Positions 24,798 to 34,422 of a stretch of DNA of 64,000 nucleotides are shown here, one piece after another. A program made the translations under genes and the position numbers. The stretch spans positions 1 through 64,000 of the forward strand of contig DIYR01000215.1 in NCBI GenBank assembly GCA_002429085.1. The letters are read 5' to 3'. The notes beneath the pieces are model-generated. The model saw only the letters and a program-made list of their open reading frames with translations, had not been told where the DNA came from and ran no database searches. The stretch comes from Flavobacteriales bacterium UBA6049. GTDB taxonomy: Bacteria; Bacteroidota; Bacteroidia; Flavobacteriales_G; Salibacteraceae. The stretch's first letter is position 1. Each line of letters opens with the position of its first letter.

Positions 24798-25712
24798 TTA
24801 CATAAATCTTCGTTCTACTAACTCTTGAAACTCTAACACAGTTTCTCCTTCTAAGTTCCAATGATATTGAGGTGCTACCTGAATTTCAAGGTATCGTTTC
24901 GCATCTTCAAAACTTTCCATGTGATTGATTTCGTTGATCGCACGATTGAAAGCTTCCATGTTTCCATTGAATAACTCATTTGAAAATAAGAATCGTTGAT
25001 TTAATCCTATTGATGCTTTTAAATCGGTAATCGGAGATTTTTTCAATCTGTTTGCTAGTGAATTATCTTCTTGCTTTAATTGCTCATTCCTATCAACCAC
25101 AGGTTCCGCTGTAGTTGCCGTAACTTTTTCATCTACTACAAGCTCTTCAACTTGTACTATTTGCTCCTCAACCTCTCTTGCAATTTCTTCAACCTCACCC
25201 TCAATCTTTGAAGTAACTTTCTCAGCCTCCTGAACAATCTCTTCTATTGCAACTTCAGGTTCACTTACCGTTTCCTCAGCAGGTTTTTCAAAAGGTTCTT
25301 CTATCTCATGTACTACTTCTGGTTCTTGACTTTGAATTATTTCAGGTGTTTCCGGCTCAGTTTCTATTTCGTCTTGAACAGGAAGTGGTTCCTCAACAGC
25401 AATTTCTTCTGCATCTTCAGCAATCGATTCTTCAAATTCCTCTACGATACGCATTACCGGAATAGTTGGTTCTTCTTTTTCCTGTTCAGCAAGATTTTTC
25501 TCTTCTGTTTCACGTTCAACAATTACTTCAGAATCTTCTGGAATTGTCATCATGAACTTTAGTACCACAATAGCATCGTTCACTTCTTTCCAATCTGCTT
25601 CTAACTGACTTAAAGAGTGTTCGCTCAATTCTTGATTCTTCACTTCATGAAAACGATCTTGAAATGCTTGAATTTTTGCGTCTAAAAGTCTTGCTAATTC
25701 TTCTGTACTCAT
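24798..25712 (-). CDS. Acidic low-complexity protein with conserved C-terminal domain
   Basis: 304 residues from the ATG at 25712 (MSTEELARLLDAKIQAF); a reading 13 codons longer is less likely. The N-terminal 65 residues are helical, residues about 75-205 are a Glu/Val/Pro-rich disordered region made of EEP/EPE-type repeats, and the last 80 residues (DLKASIGLNQRFLFSNELF, then a helical segment to the end) are a compact domain seen in many Bacteroidota proteins without a known role. Upstream gene of a minus-strand run; divergent from tdk. Confidence 0.7.
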   Translation of the reverse strand: MSTEELARLLDAKIQAFQDRFHEVKNQELSEHSLSQLEADWKEVNDAIVVLKFMMTIPEDSEVIVERETEEKNLAEQEKEEPTIPVMRIVEEFEESIAEDAEEIAVEEPLPVQDEIETEPETPEIIQSQEPEVVHEIEEPFEKPAEETVSEPEVAIEEIVQEAEKVTSKIEGEVEEIAREVEEQIVQVEELVVDEKVTATTAEPVVDRNEQLKQEDNSLANRLKKSPITDLKASIGLNQRFLFSNELFNGNMEAFNRAINEINHMESFEDAKRYLEIQVAPQYHWNLEGETVLEFQELVERRFM

Positions 25713-25758
25713 TGATATCCGTGTGTTTTGTGACTCTGTGAACCCGAGCAAATTTAAT

Positions 25759-25766
25759 TAGATTTG
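25759..25766 (+). promoter_or_regulatory. Candidate -7 element for tdk-murF/alr
   Basis: TAGATTTG, a perfect TAnnTTTG box 31 bases before the tdk ATG in the divergent gap. No clear -33 TTG at the standard distance. Confidence 0.5.
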
Positions 25767-25797
25767 CTTGCCTTAGGCGACAATCTCTCAATTCAAT

Positions 25798-26382
25798 ATG
25801 TTCTTAGAAGATACGGTTAATCACTCCCAACGAAAAGGATGGATCGAAATTATATGTGGCAGCATGTTTTCTGGTAAAACAGAAGAACTTATTCGCAGAT
25901 TAAAACGTGCACAATTTGCCAAGCAGCGAGTTGAGATTTTTAAACCGCAAGTAGATACTCGATATGACGATGAAGAGGTTGTATCGCATGATGCTAATAG
26001 AATTCATTCAACTCCAGTTCCCGCTGCTAGTAACATACCATTGTTAGCAGATCAAGTAGATGTTGTTGGAATTGATGAAGCTCAATTCTTCGACATGGAA
26101 TTGGTTGCCGTATGTAATAAACTTGCCAACCGTGGTGCTCGTGTTATTATAGCTGGGTTAGATATGGACTTTTTAGGAAAACCTTTCGGTCCAATTCCTC
26201 ATCTAATGGCAACAGCAGAATATGTTACCAAAGTGCATGCTGTATGCGTAAAATGTGGAAATCTAGCCAATCATTCTCATCGTAAAACTGATGACACAGG
26301 GTTGGTAGTTTTGGGAGAGAAAGACGAATACGAACCGCTTTGTAGAAGCTGTTTTCATCAAGCCCAACAACTAAGCTCTTAA
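25798..26382 (+). CDS. tdk: Thymidine kinase
   Basis: 194 residues, type II (tetrameric) enzyme that phosphorylates thymidine with ATP. P-loop [15 protein letters not shown] near residue 22, Walker B-like [11 protein letters not shown], and the structural zinc cysteines in [15 protein letters not shown] and CRSCF. Length is standard. The stop codon is directly followed by the ATG of the MurF-Alr fusion, so both come from one message. Confidence 0.97.
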   Translation: MFLEDTVNHSQRKGWIEIICGSMFSGKTEELIRRLKRAQFAKQRVEIFKPQVDTRYDDEEVVSHDANRIHSTPVPAASNIPLLADQVDVVGIDEAQFFDMELVAVCNKLANRGARVIIAGLDMDFLGKPFGPIPHLMATAEYVTKVHAVCVKCGNLANHSHRKTDDTGLVVLGEKDEYEPLCRSCFHQAQQLSS

Positions 26383-28854
26383 ATGACTCAGGTTTATGGC
26401 ATAGAGACAATTGCATCGCACATTTCAGTGCGTTCATCCATCGCTTTTCCAAATGAAAAAGTCAGTTACTTATCCATTGATAGTAGAAAGCTTTTTCAAA
26501 CAAATGGGGTATTGTTTTTTGCCATTGATGGTGACCGACATAATGGTCACCAATACATAAAGGCATTATTATCTAAAGGCGTTCGCAATTTTGTTGTTAG
26601 TGATGAATCTTGGCTTCAGTACGATGATGCAAATTACCTATTGGTTGATAACGTAGTAAAAGCCTTGCAACAAATAGCCTCATTGCATCGAAGTCAATTC
26701 AATTATCCCGTTCTGGCTGTTACTGGAAGTAATGGAAAAACTATTACCAAAGAGTGGTTGGCCCAATTGTTTATTGGCAAAAAAAATATCGTAAAAAGCC
26801 CAAGAAGTTTCAACTCACAAGTTGGTGTTCCTCTCTCTGTTTGGCAAATGAGCGCTAAAAATGAGTTAGCAATATTTGAAGCTGGTATTTCGAAACCAGG
26901 TGAAATGAAGCATTTGCAAAAAGTGATAGAACCTACCTTGGGTTTATTCACAAATATTGGCGATGCGCATGGGGAGAACTTTGCCAATCTTCCCAATAAA
27001 GTAGATGAAAAAGCAGCACTGTTCGAATCTTGTGAAACATTGTTCTATTGTGGAGATCATGAACTAATTCGATCAACATTAATTAAAGCTTATCCAGAAA
27101 AGAAACACATTTCATGGGGAAAGGGAGAAAGCAACACACTTCAGATAACTTCGGTAGAGTCTGATTACGGTACAATCATTCAGGCTTGTTACAAAAACGA
27201 AAACATAGATTTTACACTTCCATACCGAGACAAGGCTTCTATTGAAAATGCATGCCATTGTATTCTGATTGGGTTAGAACTGGGGTTAGAAACATCATTC
27301 TTGCAAGATCGAATTGCCCAGTTAACACCAATTGCCATGCGGTTGGAAGTAAAAAAGGGAATTCACCAGTCTGTGATAATCAATGATGTATACAACGCAG
27401 ATTTAGGTTCTCTTGAAATAGCACTTGAATCTTTAGATCAACATACACAGTATGATGAACGTACGTTGATTTTATCAGATGTAATGCAAACAGGTGTTGA
27501 TTCAAGTACACTTGTTCAACGATTAAATCAGCTCATTGAGCAATTTCAAATAGATCAGTTTATTGGCATAGGCCCTGTGCTATTTGAGTTACGAGATCAT
27601 ATCCATTCTGCCAAAACATACTTTTTTGAATCTACCAAGGACTGCCTCTTAGGTCTTAGTTCAATTCCAGTTCGTAAACACGCTATTTTGGTGAAAGGCG
27701 CAAGGTCTTTCCAATTAGAAAAAGTAGTTGAACGATTAGAAGAACAAGTCCACGTAACTAGGTTAGAAATAGATTTCAATGCTTTAGCGAATAACCTGAA
27801 CTATTTCAGATCACTTATTCAACCCAACACCAAATTAATGGCAATGGTAAAAGCATCTGCCTACGGTGGAGGAAGCATTCCTATTGCTAGACAACTAGCA
27901 TTCCACCGAGTAGACTATTTGGCTGTTGCTTATGCTGATGAAGGAGTTGAGCTAAGAGAAGCAGGAATTGACCTTCCTATTATGGTCATGAGTCCAGAAT
28001 CGAAAGGTTTTGATCAAATGATTCATTATCGATTAGAGCCTGAAATATTCAGTTTCCAGCACTTAGAAGCATTTAGAAGACAGTTAAAAGTAGCAAGTAC
28101 TGAGGTTCAATCATATCCAGTGCACATCATGTTTGATACAGGCATGAAGCGTTTAGGGTTTGATGAAAGTGATATAGAAGCTTTAGCCTATGAGTTAAAG
28201 TCTGCACCGGAGTTGCATGTGGCCTCAGTTATGTCTCATTTAGCAGCAAGCGATGAAGTAGACCATGATGCTTTTACCAAACGACAAATTCAGCGTTTCA
28301 ATGAAATGTACAGTTTCTTCACATCCATAATAGGTAAGAAACCAGATCGACATATTCTGAATTCAGCGGGAATCTCTCGCCATCCCGAGGCCCAATTTGA
28401 AATGGTCCGTTTAGGTATTGGTATGTTTGGTATTCCAAGGACTAACCAAGATGCTAGTCAGCTAATCCCAGTGGTCTCTTATCAAACAGAAGTTATACAA
28501 ATCAAAGAAGTTCCTCCTGGCGAAAGTGTGGGGTATGGTCGCAGTGAAATAGCTTCGAAACGCATGAAAATAGCCACTTTAGCTATTGGTTATGCCGATG
28601 GTCTTTCTCGTGCTTTGGGTAATAGAAAAAGCCATGTGCTTATTCAGCAAGCAGAAGCCCCTATTGTTGGGAACGTTTGCATGGATATGTGTATGGTAGA
28701 TATAACAGGCTTAGATGTTTCCATTGGAGATACGGTTGAGGTATTTGGCAAAAACCGATCGTTAGTTAATCTTGCAGAAGAATTAAATACGATTCCTTAC
28801 GAAGTTTTGACTTCTGTATCTAATCGAGTTAAACGCGTTTATTTCCAAGAATGA
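26383..28854 (+). CDS. MurF-Alr fusion: UDP-MurNAc-tripeptide-D-Ala-D-Ala ligase / alanine racemase
   Basis: 823 residues combining two successive functions in peptidoglycan precursor synthesis. Residues 1-455 are a MurF-type Mur ligase with the ATP loop AVTGSNGKTITKEW near residue 115. Residues about 460-823 are a fold-type III alanine racemase: MAMVKASAYGGGS carries the PLP lysine (Lys490), and GYGRSE the region of substrate contacts. The fusion lets D-Ala production feed D-Ala-D-Ala addition and is typical of Bacteroidota. The canonical MurF loop uses GKT-T-K; here Ile follows GKT, a conservative change. Confidence 0.95.
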   Translation: MTQVYGIETIASHISVRSSIAFPNEKVSYLSIDSRKLFQTNGVLFFAIDGDRHNGHQYIKALLSKGVRNFVVSDESWLQYDDANYLLVDNVVKALQQIASLHRSQFNYPVLAVTGSNGKTITKEWLAQLFIGKKNIVKSPRSFNSQVGVPLSVWQMSAKNELAIFEAGISKPGEMKHLQKVIEPTLGLFTNIGDAHGENFANLPNKVDEKAALFESCETLFYCGDHELIRSTLIKAYPEKKHISWGKGESNTLQITSVESDYGTIIQACYKNENIDFTLPYRDKASIENACHCILIGLELGLETSFLQDRIAQLTPIAMRLEVKKGIHQSVIINDVYNADLGSLEIALESLDQHTQYDERTLILSDVMQTGVDSSTLVQRLNQLIEQFQIDQFIGIGPVLFELRDHIHSAKTYFFESTKDCLLGLSSIPVRKHAILVKGARSFQLEKVVERLEEQVHVTRLEIDFNALANNLNYFRSLIQPNTKLMAMVKASAYGGGSIPIARQLAFHRVDYLAVAYADEGVELREAGIDLPIMVMSPESKGFDQMIHYRLEPEIFSFQHLEAFRRQLKVASTEVQSYPVHIMFDTGMKRLGFDESDIEALAYELKSAPELHVASVMSHLAASDEVDHDAFTKRQIQRFNEMYSFFTSIIGKKPDRHILNSAGISRHPEAQFEMVRLGIGMFGIPRTNQDASQLIPVVSYQTEVIQIKEVPPGESVGYGRSEIASKRMKIATLAIGYADGLSRALGNRKSHVLIQQAEAPIVGNVCMDMCMVDITGLDVSIGDTVEVFGKNRSLVNLAEELNTIPYEVLTSVSNRVKRVYFQE

Positions 28855-29609
28855 GTACGCCAATATCAGTGGTAATTATCACCTTTAACGAATCAAAGAA
28901 CATTGCTCGTTGTATTCAATCTGTTCAAGCAATTGCAGATGATTTGGTAGTGGTTGATTCCTTCTCTACTGATGGCACACAGGAAATAGCTAAGAACCTT
29001 GGAGCACGTGTAATTGAACACCCATTCGAAGGTCATATCCAGCAAAAAAACTATGCTATCACTCAAGCAAAGTATCCGCACATACTTTCCTTAGATGCAG
29101 ATGAAGAACTTAGTGAAGAGCTTACCAAAAGCATTCTGGCTGTAAAGCAAAATTGGATTGCAGATGGATACTCATTAAGTAGATTGACCAACTACTGTGG
29201 TAGTTGGATTAAACATGGAAATTGGTATCCAGATATCAAATTACGCTTGTGGGATTCTCGGAAAGGTAAATGGGGAGGGTTGAATCCACATGATAAGTAT
29301 GAATTGGAATCTGGTAGTACAACTCAGCATTTGAATGGTGACTTGTTGCATTACAGCTTTTACACCTTCGAACAACACTTGAATCAAATTCACAAATTCA
29401 CCGATATATCATCTCAAGCGGCTTTTGAAAAAGGGAAACGTGCTACGGTACTAAATTTAATATTGAACCCTTTTGCCAAGTTCGTTGGTGGATACTTAGT
29501 AAAACTTGGTTTTTTAGATGGGACACCTGGTTTTAGAATAGCTTGGTACTCAGCCTACGCAACGTATTTAAAATATTCCAAACTCCTCAACATTCAACGT
29601 ACATCATGA
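28851..29609 (+). CDS. Family 2 glycosyltransferase (KdtX/WaaE-like)
   Basis: 252 residues. Overlaps the previous stop in ATGA. The N-terminal GT-A domain shows SVVIITFNESKNIARCIQSV, VVVDSFSTDGTQEIA and the metal-binding stretch ILSLDADEEL. The C-terminal part (TNYCGSWIKHGNWYPDIKLRLW) is that of LPS-core glycosyltransferases of the WaaE/KdtX type, which add a sugar to the lipopolysaccharide inner core on the cytoplasmic face. Followed by a second glycosyltransferase with a four-base overlap. Confidence 0.9.
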   Translation: MSTPISVVIITFNESKNIARCIQSVQAIADDLVVVDSFSTDGTQEIAKNLGARVIEHPFEGHIQQKNYAITQAKYPHILSLDADEELSEELTKSILAVKQNWIADGYSLSRLTNYCGSWIKHGNWYPDIKLRLWDSRKGKWGGLNPHDKYELESGSTTQHLNGDLLHYSFYTFEQHLNQIHKFTDISSQAAFEKGKRATVLNLILNPFAKFVGGYLVKLGFLDGTPGFRIAWYSAYATYLKYSKLLNIQRTS

Positions 29610-30697
29610 CTATTTTACACGTTTCAACGCCAAAATCATGGCGAGGAGGAGAGCAGCAGATGGCTTATCTAATTTTGGAATTGAAAAAACTAGGAATCAC
29701 TTCTCATGTGTTTTGTAGCGTAAATAGTGAAGTAGAGAAATTCTGTATCAACAACAATATCTCATACAAAAGTACACCTGAAGTATTTGCTGTAAATCCA
29801 GTATTTGCTGCAAAGTTGAATTCATACAGTAAGCAGATCGGAGCAGATTTGATACACGTACACGATTCACATGCGCATACTTTCGCTGTTATGGCGGCAT
29901 CCATATTCGGAAGTAAACTACCTATCGTAGTGAGTCGAAGAGTAGATTTTCCGATTTCAAAATCACCATTGTCTCGATATAAATACAATCACCAACAAGT
30001 AGAAGCCATTCTATGTGTATCAGATGCCATCAAAGCGATTATGCACGAAGATGTTGAAAGGCCTGAACGATTAAAAACTGTCTACTCGGGTATTGACTTA
30101 GAGAAATTCCCTAGGTACAGTGGTAACTCTAAGCTCCGCAAAGAGTTTAATATCAATAGTAAATTCTTGATCGGAAATGTTGCCGCATTAGCTCCGCATA
30201 AAGACTATAGCACGTTTATTTCTGCTGCAAAATTGCTAATTGAAGAGTATCGATTAGATACGCATTTTGTCATTATTGGTGATGGTCCTTTGAAATCTGA
30301 TGTAGAACAATGGGTAGAAAAATCAGGCATTTCAAACTACATCACCATGACTGGTTTTAGATCTGATGTTCCAGAAATATTGCCTGAACTAGATGTATTT
30401 CTGATCACATCTGAAACTGAAGGTTTGGGCACTTCTATTTTGGATGCATTTGCCTGTGAAGTACCAGTGGTTGCTACTGCAGCTGGGGGAATTCCGGAAA
30501 TTGTACACCACAAAGAAACTGGTTTACTAGCTCCGATTAAAGACTACGATTCATTAGCTGAACTCGTTCATCAACTAGCGAAAGATGAGTCCTTACAAAA
30601 ACACTTAATTGGAGGAGCATCACAATTATTACAGCGATTTACAAAAGAGTCTGTTGCAGAGCAAACTAAGGCTAGCTACGAAGCTTTACTTTCTTGA
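29606..30697 (+). CDS. Family 4 glycosyltransferase
   Basis: 363 residues from the ATG at 29606, which overlaps the upstream TGA by four bases; a longer frame starting 21 codons earlier lies inside the previous gene. GT-B fold: N-terminal HVSTPKSWRGGEQQMAYLIL (acceptor side) and C-terminal donor site TETEGLGTSILDAFACEVPVV followed by AGGIPEIV, with the EX7E-like pattern. Probably extends lipopolysaccharide or a capsule. Its last 22 bases overlap the convergent O-antigen ligase. Confidence 0.93.
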   Translation: MTILHVSTPKSWRGGEQQMAYLILELKKLGITSHVFCSVNSEVEKFCINNNISYKSTPEVFAVNPVFAAKLNSYSKQIGADLIHVHDSHAHTFAVMAASIFGSKLPIVVSRRVDFPISKSPLSRYKYNHQQVEAILCVSDAIKAIMHEDVERPERLKTVYSGIDLEKFPRYSGNSKLRKEFNINSKFLIGNVAALAPHKDYSTFISAAKLLIEEYRLDTHFVIIGDGPLKSDVEQWVEKSGISNYITMTGFRSDVPEILPELDVFLITSETEGLGTSILDAFACEVPVVATAAGGIPEIVHHKETGLLAPIKDYDSLAELVHQLAKDESLQKHLIGGASQLLQRFTKESVAEQTKASYEALLS

Positions 30698-32247
30698 TTA
30701 ACCCCAATTCCTTGATGAAGTAGGAAGAAGAAGAAAAAGGCAAAAAAAGTAACTCCTACCTGTGTTTCTAGCGTGTCCTCGTTCAGCATACTAATACCTG
30801 ATATTAACCAGAAAAGAATATAAGCTGTAGTTCTACTTTTTTCGTTGAACCAGAACGGGCCAACGAATCCAACAAGGAACAATAGTAAGCCTCCAAATCC
30901 AAAAGTTAACCAGATTGTGAGGTACTGATTGTGCGCCCTTAATCGAAACGATTGTTCTAGATTTCCTAGCTCATCATATTTCTCATCAAATGCTAGCTGA
31001 ACATCACCCGTTCCCACGCCTATTATGGGATTGTCTTTGATGATTTGCCATGCTGTTTTCCAATACACAAACCGTTGTGTTAGAGACCCTCCATCAGCAC
31101 CATGTCCCATTGAATAGTGATCAACCTCCCAAATTGTAGCATATACCCGTTTGAAGAATGGTCCTTTCTCCAAAAACAGATAATTAGTAACCCCGGATTC
31201 AATGGCAGCCACATCTGAATCTGATAACTTACTTACACCAACAGAATCCTTTCTCAATCCCTTTGAAGACATATAGCGATGCACAGTTTCTAACAATGGA
31301 AGTGCTTCCCTATCTTGAGTGAATAATTGTTGAGAGCTCCGTTTTGCCCAATTCCTTGCAAGCTCATCCTGAGTAAGATAATACTTCACGAAATAGCCAT
31401 TTTCCTTAATGGGATTACCCCATTCAAAATGATACCGCTCGCCTTGTTCTGAAAATTGATCGGCTTGTTGCCATTCTACATCTTTTACAGTGTAGAAGTC
31501 TTTGGCTATGTATACAGCATAACTAATCAGCACTATTAGTACTGAAACAACACCCAAAGACAAGAGCTTCATTGTTTTACTCGCACTCGTTGATCGAAAT
31601 TGCAAATAGGTCCAGTACAATGCTGCAGGAACTAATGCTACAATTCCAGAGAATGCATTCAAAACAAATAAGAATCCTAACAAGATCAATGCGGTTACAA
31701 TAAGGGCTAGCCACTGAATAGAGTGCGTTCTAAACGACTTTGCATGAATAAGAGCCACAAAAAAGGCTAATATGGTCAGTAAACTCAAACGAATGTGTGA
31801 AATAAAAGGAGACCAATCTCTTTTATCTGTCAACTCATTTGCAATACCATACACCACAGAAATGGCTGCTGCCGTAACTGCTGCTGCCAAGAAAAACCAC
31901 CACACCCACTTTACTTCATTTTGTCTGAGTTTACACCCAGTTCCTAATGCAATTGGCATAGCTAACAATGGTAGCTTAATGCGTAGATCTTTCATGGCAT
32001 AGTCAAAATCTGTACTCCAGAGTATGCCTATAACATGCAATAAGTAAAAGGCCAAAATGGCTAAGCTTACTTTATTCTTTAGAAGCGCTTTTGCTCTATC
32101 AACAATACCAGGTTCAATGATCCATAATACTGATAGAGCAATTACAGATATGCTGATAACGGGTAATGAAAAAAACAACCCGATCACCAGTGTGATACAG
32201 AAAAAGAGATACGTGTACCTAAACCAAGATAACGGTAAGGGAATCAC
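30676..32247 (-). CDS. O-antigen ligase family membrane protein
   Basis: 523 residues with about eleven membrane helices and a large periplasmic loop (about residues 240-390) before the Wzy/WaaL signature (GTGDVQLAFDEKY...RAHNQYLTIWLTFGFGG). WaaL enzymes transfer undecaprenyl-linked O-polysaccharide to lipid A-core in the periplasm; O-antigen polymerases share the domain, so ligase or polymerase cannot be separated. The start is a GTG (32245-32247); no ATG is available nearby. Nine bases downstream of the S41 protease, same strand. Confidence 0.88.
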   Translation of the reverse strand: MIPLPLSWFRYTYLFFCITLVIGLFFSLPVISISVIALSVLWIIEPGIVDRAKALLKNKVSLAILAFYLLHVIGILWSTDFDYAMKDLRIKLPLLAMPIALGTGCKLRQNEVKWVWWFFLAAAVTAAAISVVYGIANELTDKRDWSPFISHIRLSLLTILAFFVALIHAKSFRTHSIQWLALIVTALILLGFLFVLNAFSGIVALVPAALYWTYLQFRSTSASKTMKLLSLGVVSVLIVLISYAVYIAKDFYTVKDVEWQQADQFSEQGERYHFEWGNPIKENGYFVKYYLTQDELARNWAKRSSQQLFTQDREALPLLETVHRYMSSKGLRKDSVGVSKLSDSDVAAIESGVTNYLFLEKGPFFKRVYATIWEVDHYSMGHGADGGSLTQRFVYWKTAWQIIKDNPIIGVGTGDVQLAFDEKYDELGNLEQSFRLRAHNQYLTIWLTFGFGGLLLFLVGFVGPFWFNEKSRTTAYILFWLISGISMLNEDTLETQVGVTFFAFFFFFLLHQGIGVNQESKAS

Positions 32248-32256
32248 TTATTGAAT

Positions 32257-33948
32257 CTAGTTTTTCTCCGTTGAAGTACTAATTGTTCCTGCTAAAACTC
32301 CTTCGTATGTTGGCATATCACCTAATACATTTTTGGCTTTTGCTAGGTCTTTATCTTCAGCTAAAGAAGACTGAATTCGTCCTGTTTGATAGTAGTAACG
32401 AGAAATTATTTCGTTTTCAAGCAACATAGAAATCTGATCACGGTATGTTTTCACATCTTGTGCCTTGTTATGATGCATTGCCTCTTTCAGCTCCATGAAT
32501 TCATCTTCAATTTCCTCGAAATACTGTTCGTTCTTGGTAGCTTCTTTCAGTTTATCAAGCATCTGTTCTGTACGAGTAGTATATTCAAACTCTTGAGTAC
32601 TTAACCAAGTAGAGAATGCTTCGTAATCTGCATCAGACAAATGAAACTCTGCTGCTGGTGTTATGCTCTCGTTTTCTAACTTAAACTTGGTAGCATAATC
32701 AAACAACAAGTTCTTACGCACCAAAGTAGCGGTAATTAAAGCAATATCATCATCTTCAATTGTATAGTCTGGTTCAATTCCAGCACCATCTAATACTGTT
32801 CTTCCGTTCTTTGTTTTATATGCCGTACGTAATGAATCTGGCACCGCTTCTGCTTTACCGTCTTCATCTTTGTGAGAGTAATCTAAGCGTTGAATACAAC
32901 GACCACTTGGTGTATAATACTTCGCAACAGTAACTTTCAGTTTCGTATTGTAACTCAGATCACGTGTTTGTTGAACCAAACCTTTACCAAATGAATTTTC
33001 ACCTATCACAACCGCTCTATCTAAATCTTGTAACGTTCCTGATACAATTTCAGATGCAGATGCAGAACCTCTATCAATCAACACTACAATCGGAATTTCT
33101 AAATCAATTGGATCATTCATCGTACGATGGCTCTTGTCCCAATCTTTTACTTTTCCTTTTGTAAATACTACTTCCTGATTTTTAGGAACGAATAGGTTTA
33201 CAATGTTCACTGCTTCACGAAGCAATCCACCACCGTTACCTCGTAAATCTAATACCAATGAAGTAATACCCTTGTTGTCTTTCAAATCAACCAAAGCTTC
33301 GCGTACTTCTCTACTTGCTGTTTCTGTGAAACCAGTCAATTTGATGTATCCAACTCCATCACCTACCTCAGCGTAGTAAGGAACATCATTGATTTTTACT
33401 TTTTCACGAGTAATTGAGACATCCAAAGGATCATCCGTTCCCGGACGCTCAATTGTAAGTAATAGCTCCGTACCTGGTTGACCACGTAAAACATCACTGA
33501 TTTCAGATGATTTTTTGCCTTTAGCATCCTTGCCGTCTACCTTTAAGATTTTGTCTCCTGCCATCAAACCTGCCTTTTGTGCTGGCATGTTCTCGTATGG
33601 CTCAGAAATCATTACATACTCTCCATTCTTACGGATCAATGCACCAATACCACCATATTGCCCAGTTGTCATGAATCGATAATCTTCAATATCGCTTTCT
33701 GGGTAATATACCGTGTATGGATCTAGTGATTTCAACATGGCATCGATTCCCGTTTTCATCAACTCTCCTGGTTGTGTTTCATCTACGTAAAACACATTGA
33801 TCTCTTTATAAAGAGTGGTGAAAATATCTAGGTTCTTAGATACGTTGAAATAATCTTCAGAAGTTGGAGTAAAGCGCAATGTAAGGCCAGCAATTGCCAC
33901 CACCGATGCACTAATTATGAGGTGCTTTTTTTGTAATCGAAACTTCAT
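32257..33948 (-). CDS. S41-family C-terminal processing peptidase
   Basis: 563 residues from the ATG at 33948 (MKFRLQKKHLIISASVVAIAG, a signal anchor); a frame reaching 33996 would overlap rnpA and add a basic extension. The PDZ domain (about 85-165) carries GQYGGIGALI...AGLMAGDKILKVDG. The catalytic Ser lies in DRGSASASEIVSGTL and the Lys in GENSFGKGLVQ. These periplasmic proteases trim C-termini of exported proteins. Long C-terminal helical tail (about 430-563). Confidence 0.93.
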   Translation of the reverse strand: MKFRLQKKHLIISASVVAIAGLTLRFTPTSEDYFNVSKNLDIFTTLYKEINVFYVDETQPGELMKTGIDAMLKSLDPYTVYYPESDIEDYRFMTTGQYGGIGALIRKNGEYVMISEPYENMPAQKAGLMAGDKILKVDGKDAKGKKSSEISDVLRGQPGTELLLTIERPGTDDPLDVSITREKVKINDVPYYAEVGDGVGYIKLTGFTETASREVREALVDLKDNKGITSLVLDLRGNGGGLLREAVNIVNLFVPKNQEVVFTKGKVKDWDKSHRTMNDPIDLEIPIVVLIDRGSASASEIVSGTLQDLDRAVVIGENSFGKGLVQQTRDLSYNTKLKVTVAKYYTPSGRCIQRLDYSHKDEDGKAEAVPDSLRTAYKTKNGRTVLDGAGIEPDYTIEDDDIALITATLVRKNLLFDYATKFKLENESITPAAEFHLSDADYEAFSTWLSTQEFEYTTRTEQMLDKLKEATKNEQYFEEIEDEFMELKEAMHHNKAQDVKTYRDQISMLLENEIISRYYYQTGRIQSSLAEDKDLAKAKNVLGDMPTYEGVLAGTISTSTEKN

Positions 33949-33962
33949 TGTGCTGAAATGAA

Positions 33963-34361
33963 TTATGATTCTTGATCTACGAAGGATTCGCAGCATTGTT
34001 CTAAACGTTGTAAAGTTAGGATTATTTTATCCTGAAGCCTAGTAAATTCAGGCAGTTCACGTCCTGTAAAGAGGAACATTACACGAACGGTAAGTTGGTG
34101 CTTTTTAACATTTTCTGTCAGGTTTTGCTTATTCAAGCGATATCCTTCTCGTAGTAACCGCTTGATACGGTTTCTATCTACTGCATGTTTAAACTTTCGT
34201 TTAGGTACAGAAAACATGACAGTTACACCTGGATTTTCAGATGGATGAATCTCATAAATAGCACGTACTGGATGATGTGCAAACGACTCACCTTTTTTGA
34301 GTAACGATTGAATCTCGTCTCGTTTATGGATGATTTCTGATTTGGGTAACCCTTTACTCAT
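33963..34361 (-). CDS. rnpA: Ribonuclease P protein component
   Basis: 132 residues. Binds the RNase P RNA to process tRNA 5' ends. The family signature is KFKHAVDRNRIKRLLREGYRL with the RNR motif. rnpA is not beside rpmH here, as often in Bacteroidota, but between hemD and the S41 protease. Its ATG begins only five bases after the T-run of the terminator hairpin 34366-34402, so expression must come from read-through or an overlapping promoter. Confidence 0.95.
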   Translation of the reverse strand: MSKGLPKSEIIHKRDEIQSLLKKGESFAHHPVRAIYEIHPSENPGVTVMFSVPKRKFKHAVDRNRIKRLLREGYRLNKQNLTENVKKHQLTVRVMFLFTGRELPEFTRLQDKIILTLQRLEQCCESFVDQES

Positions 34362-34365
34362 GGCA

Positions 34366-34402
34366 CAAAAAAAGGGGAATCCAACAATTGGTGTTCCCCT
34401 TT
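34366..34402 (-). terminator. Intrinsic terminator between hemD and rnpA
   Basis: Minus strand AAAGGGGAA pairs with TTCCCCTTT (plus 34371-34402) followed by seven Ts. It starts 20 bases after the hemD stop and its T-run ends right before the rnpA ATG. Confidence 0.8.
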
Positions 34403-34422
34403 CAAAAGTATGATGTTGTTTC

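Noticed and set aside
25247..25562. Long plus-strand readings rich in Phe, Leu and Gln
   Set aside because: They are the reverse reading of the Glu/Val repeats of the acidic protein on the minus strand.
33949..33996. Longer S41 protease start
   Set aside because: It overlaps rnpA and places a basic stretch before the signal anchor.
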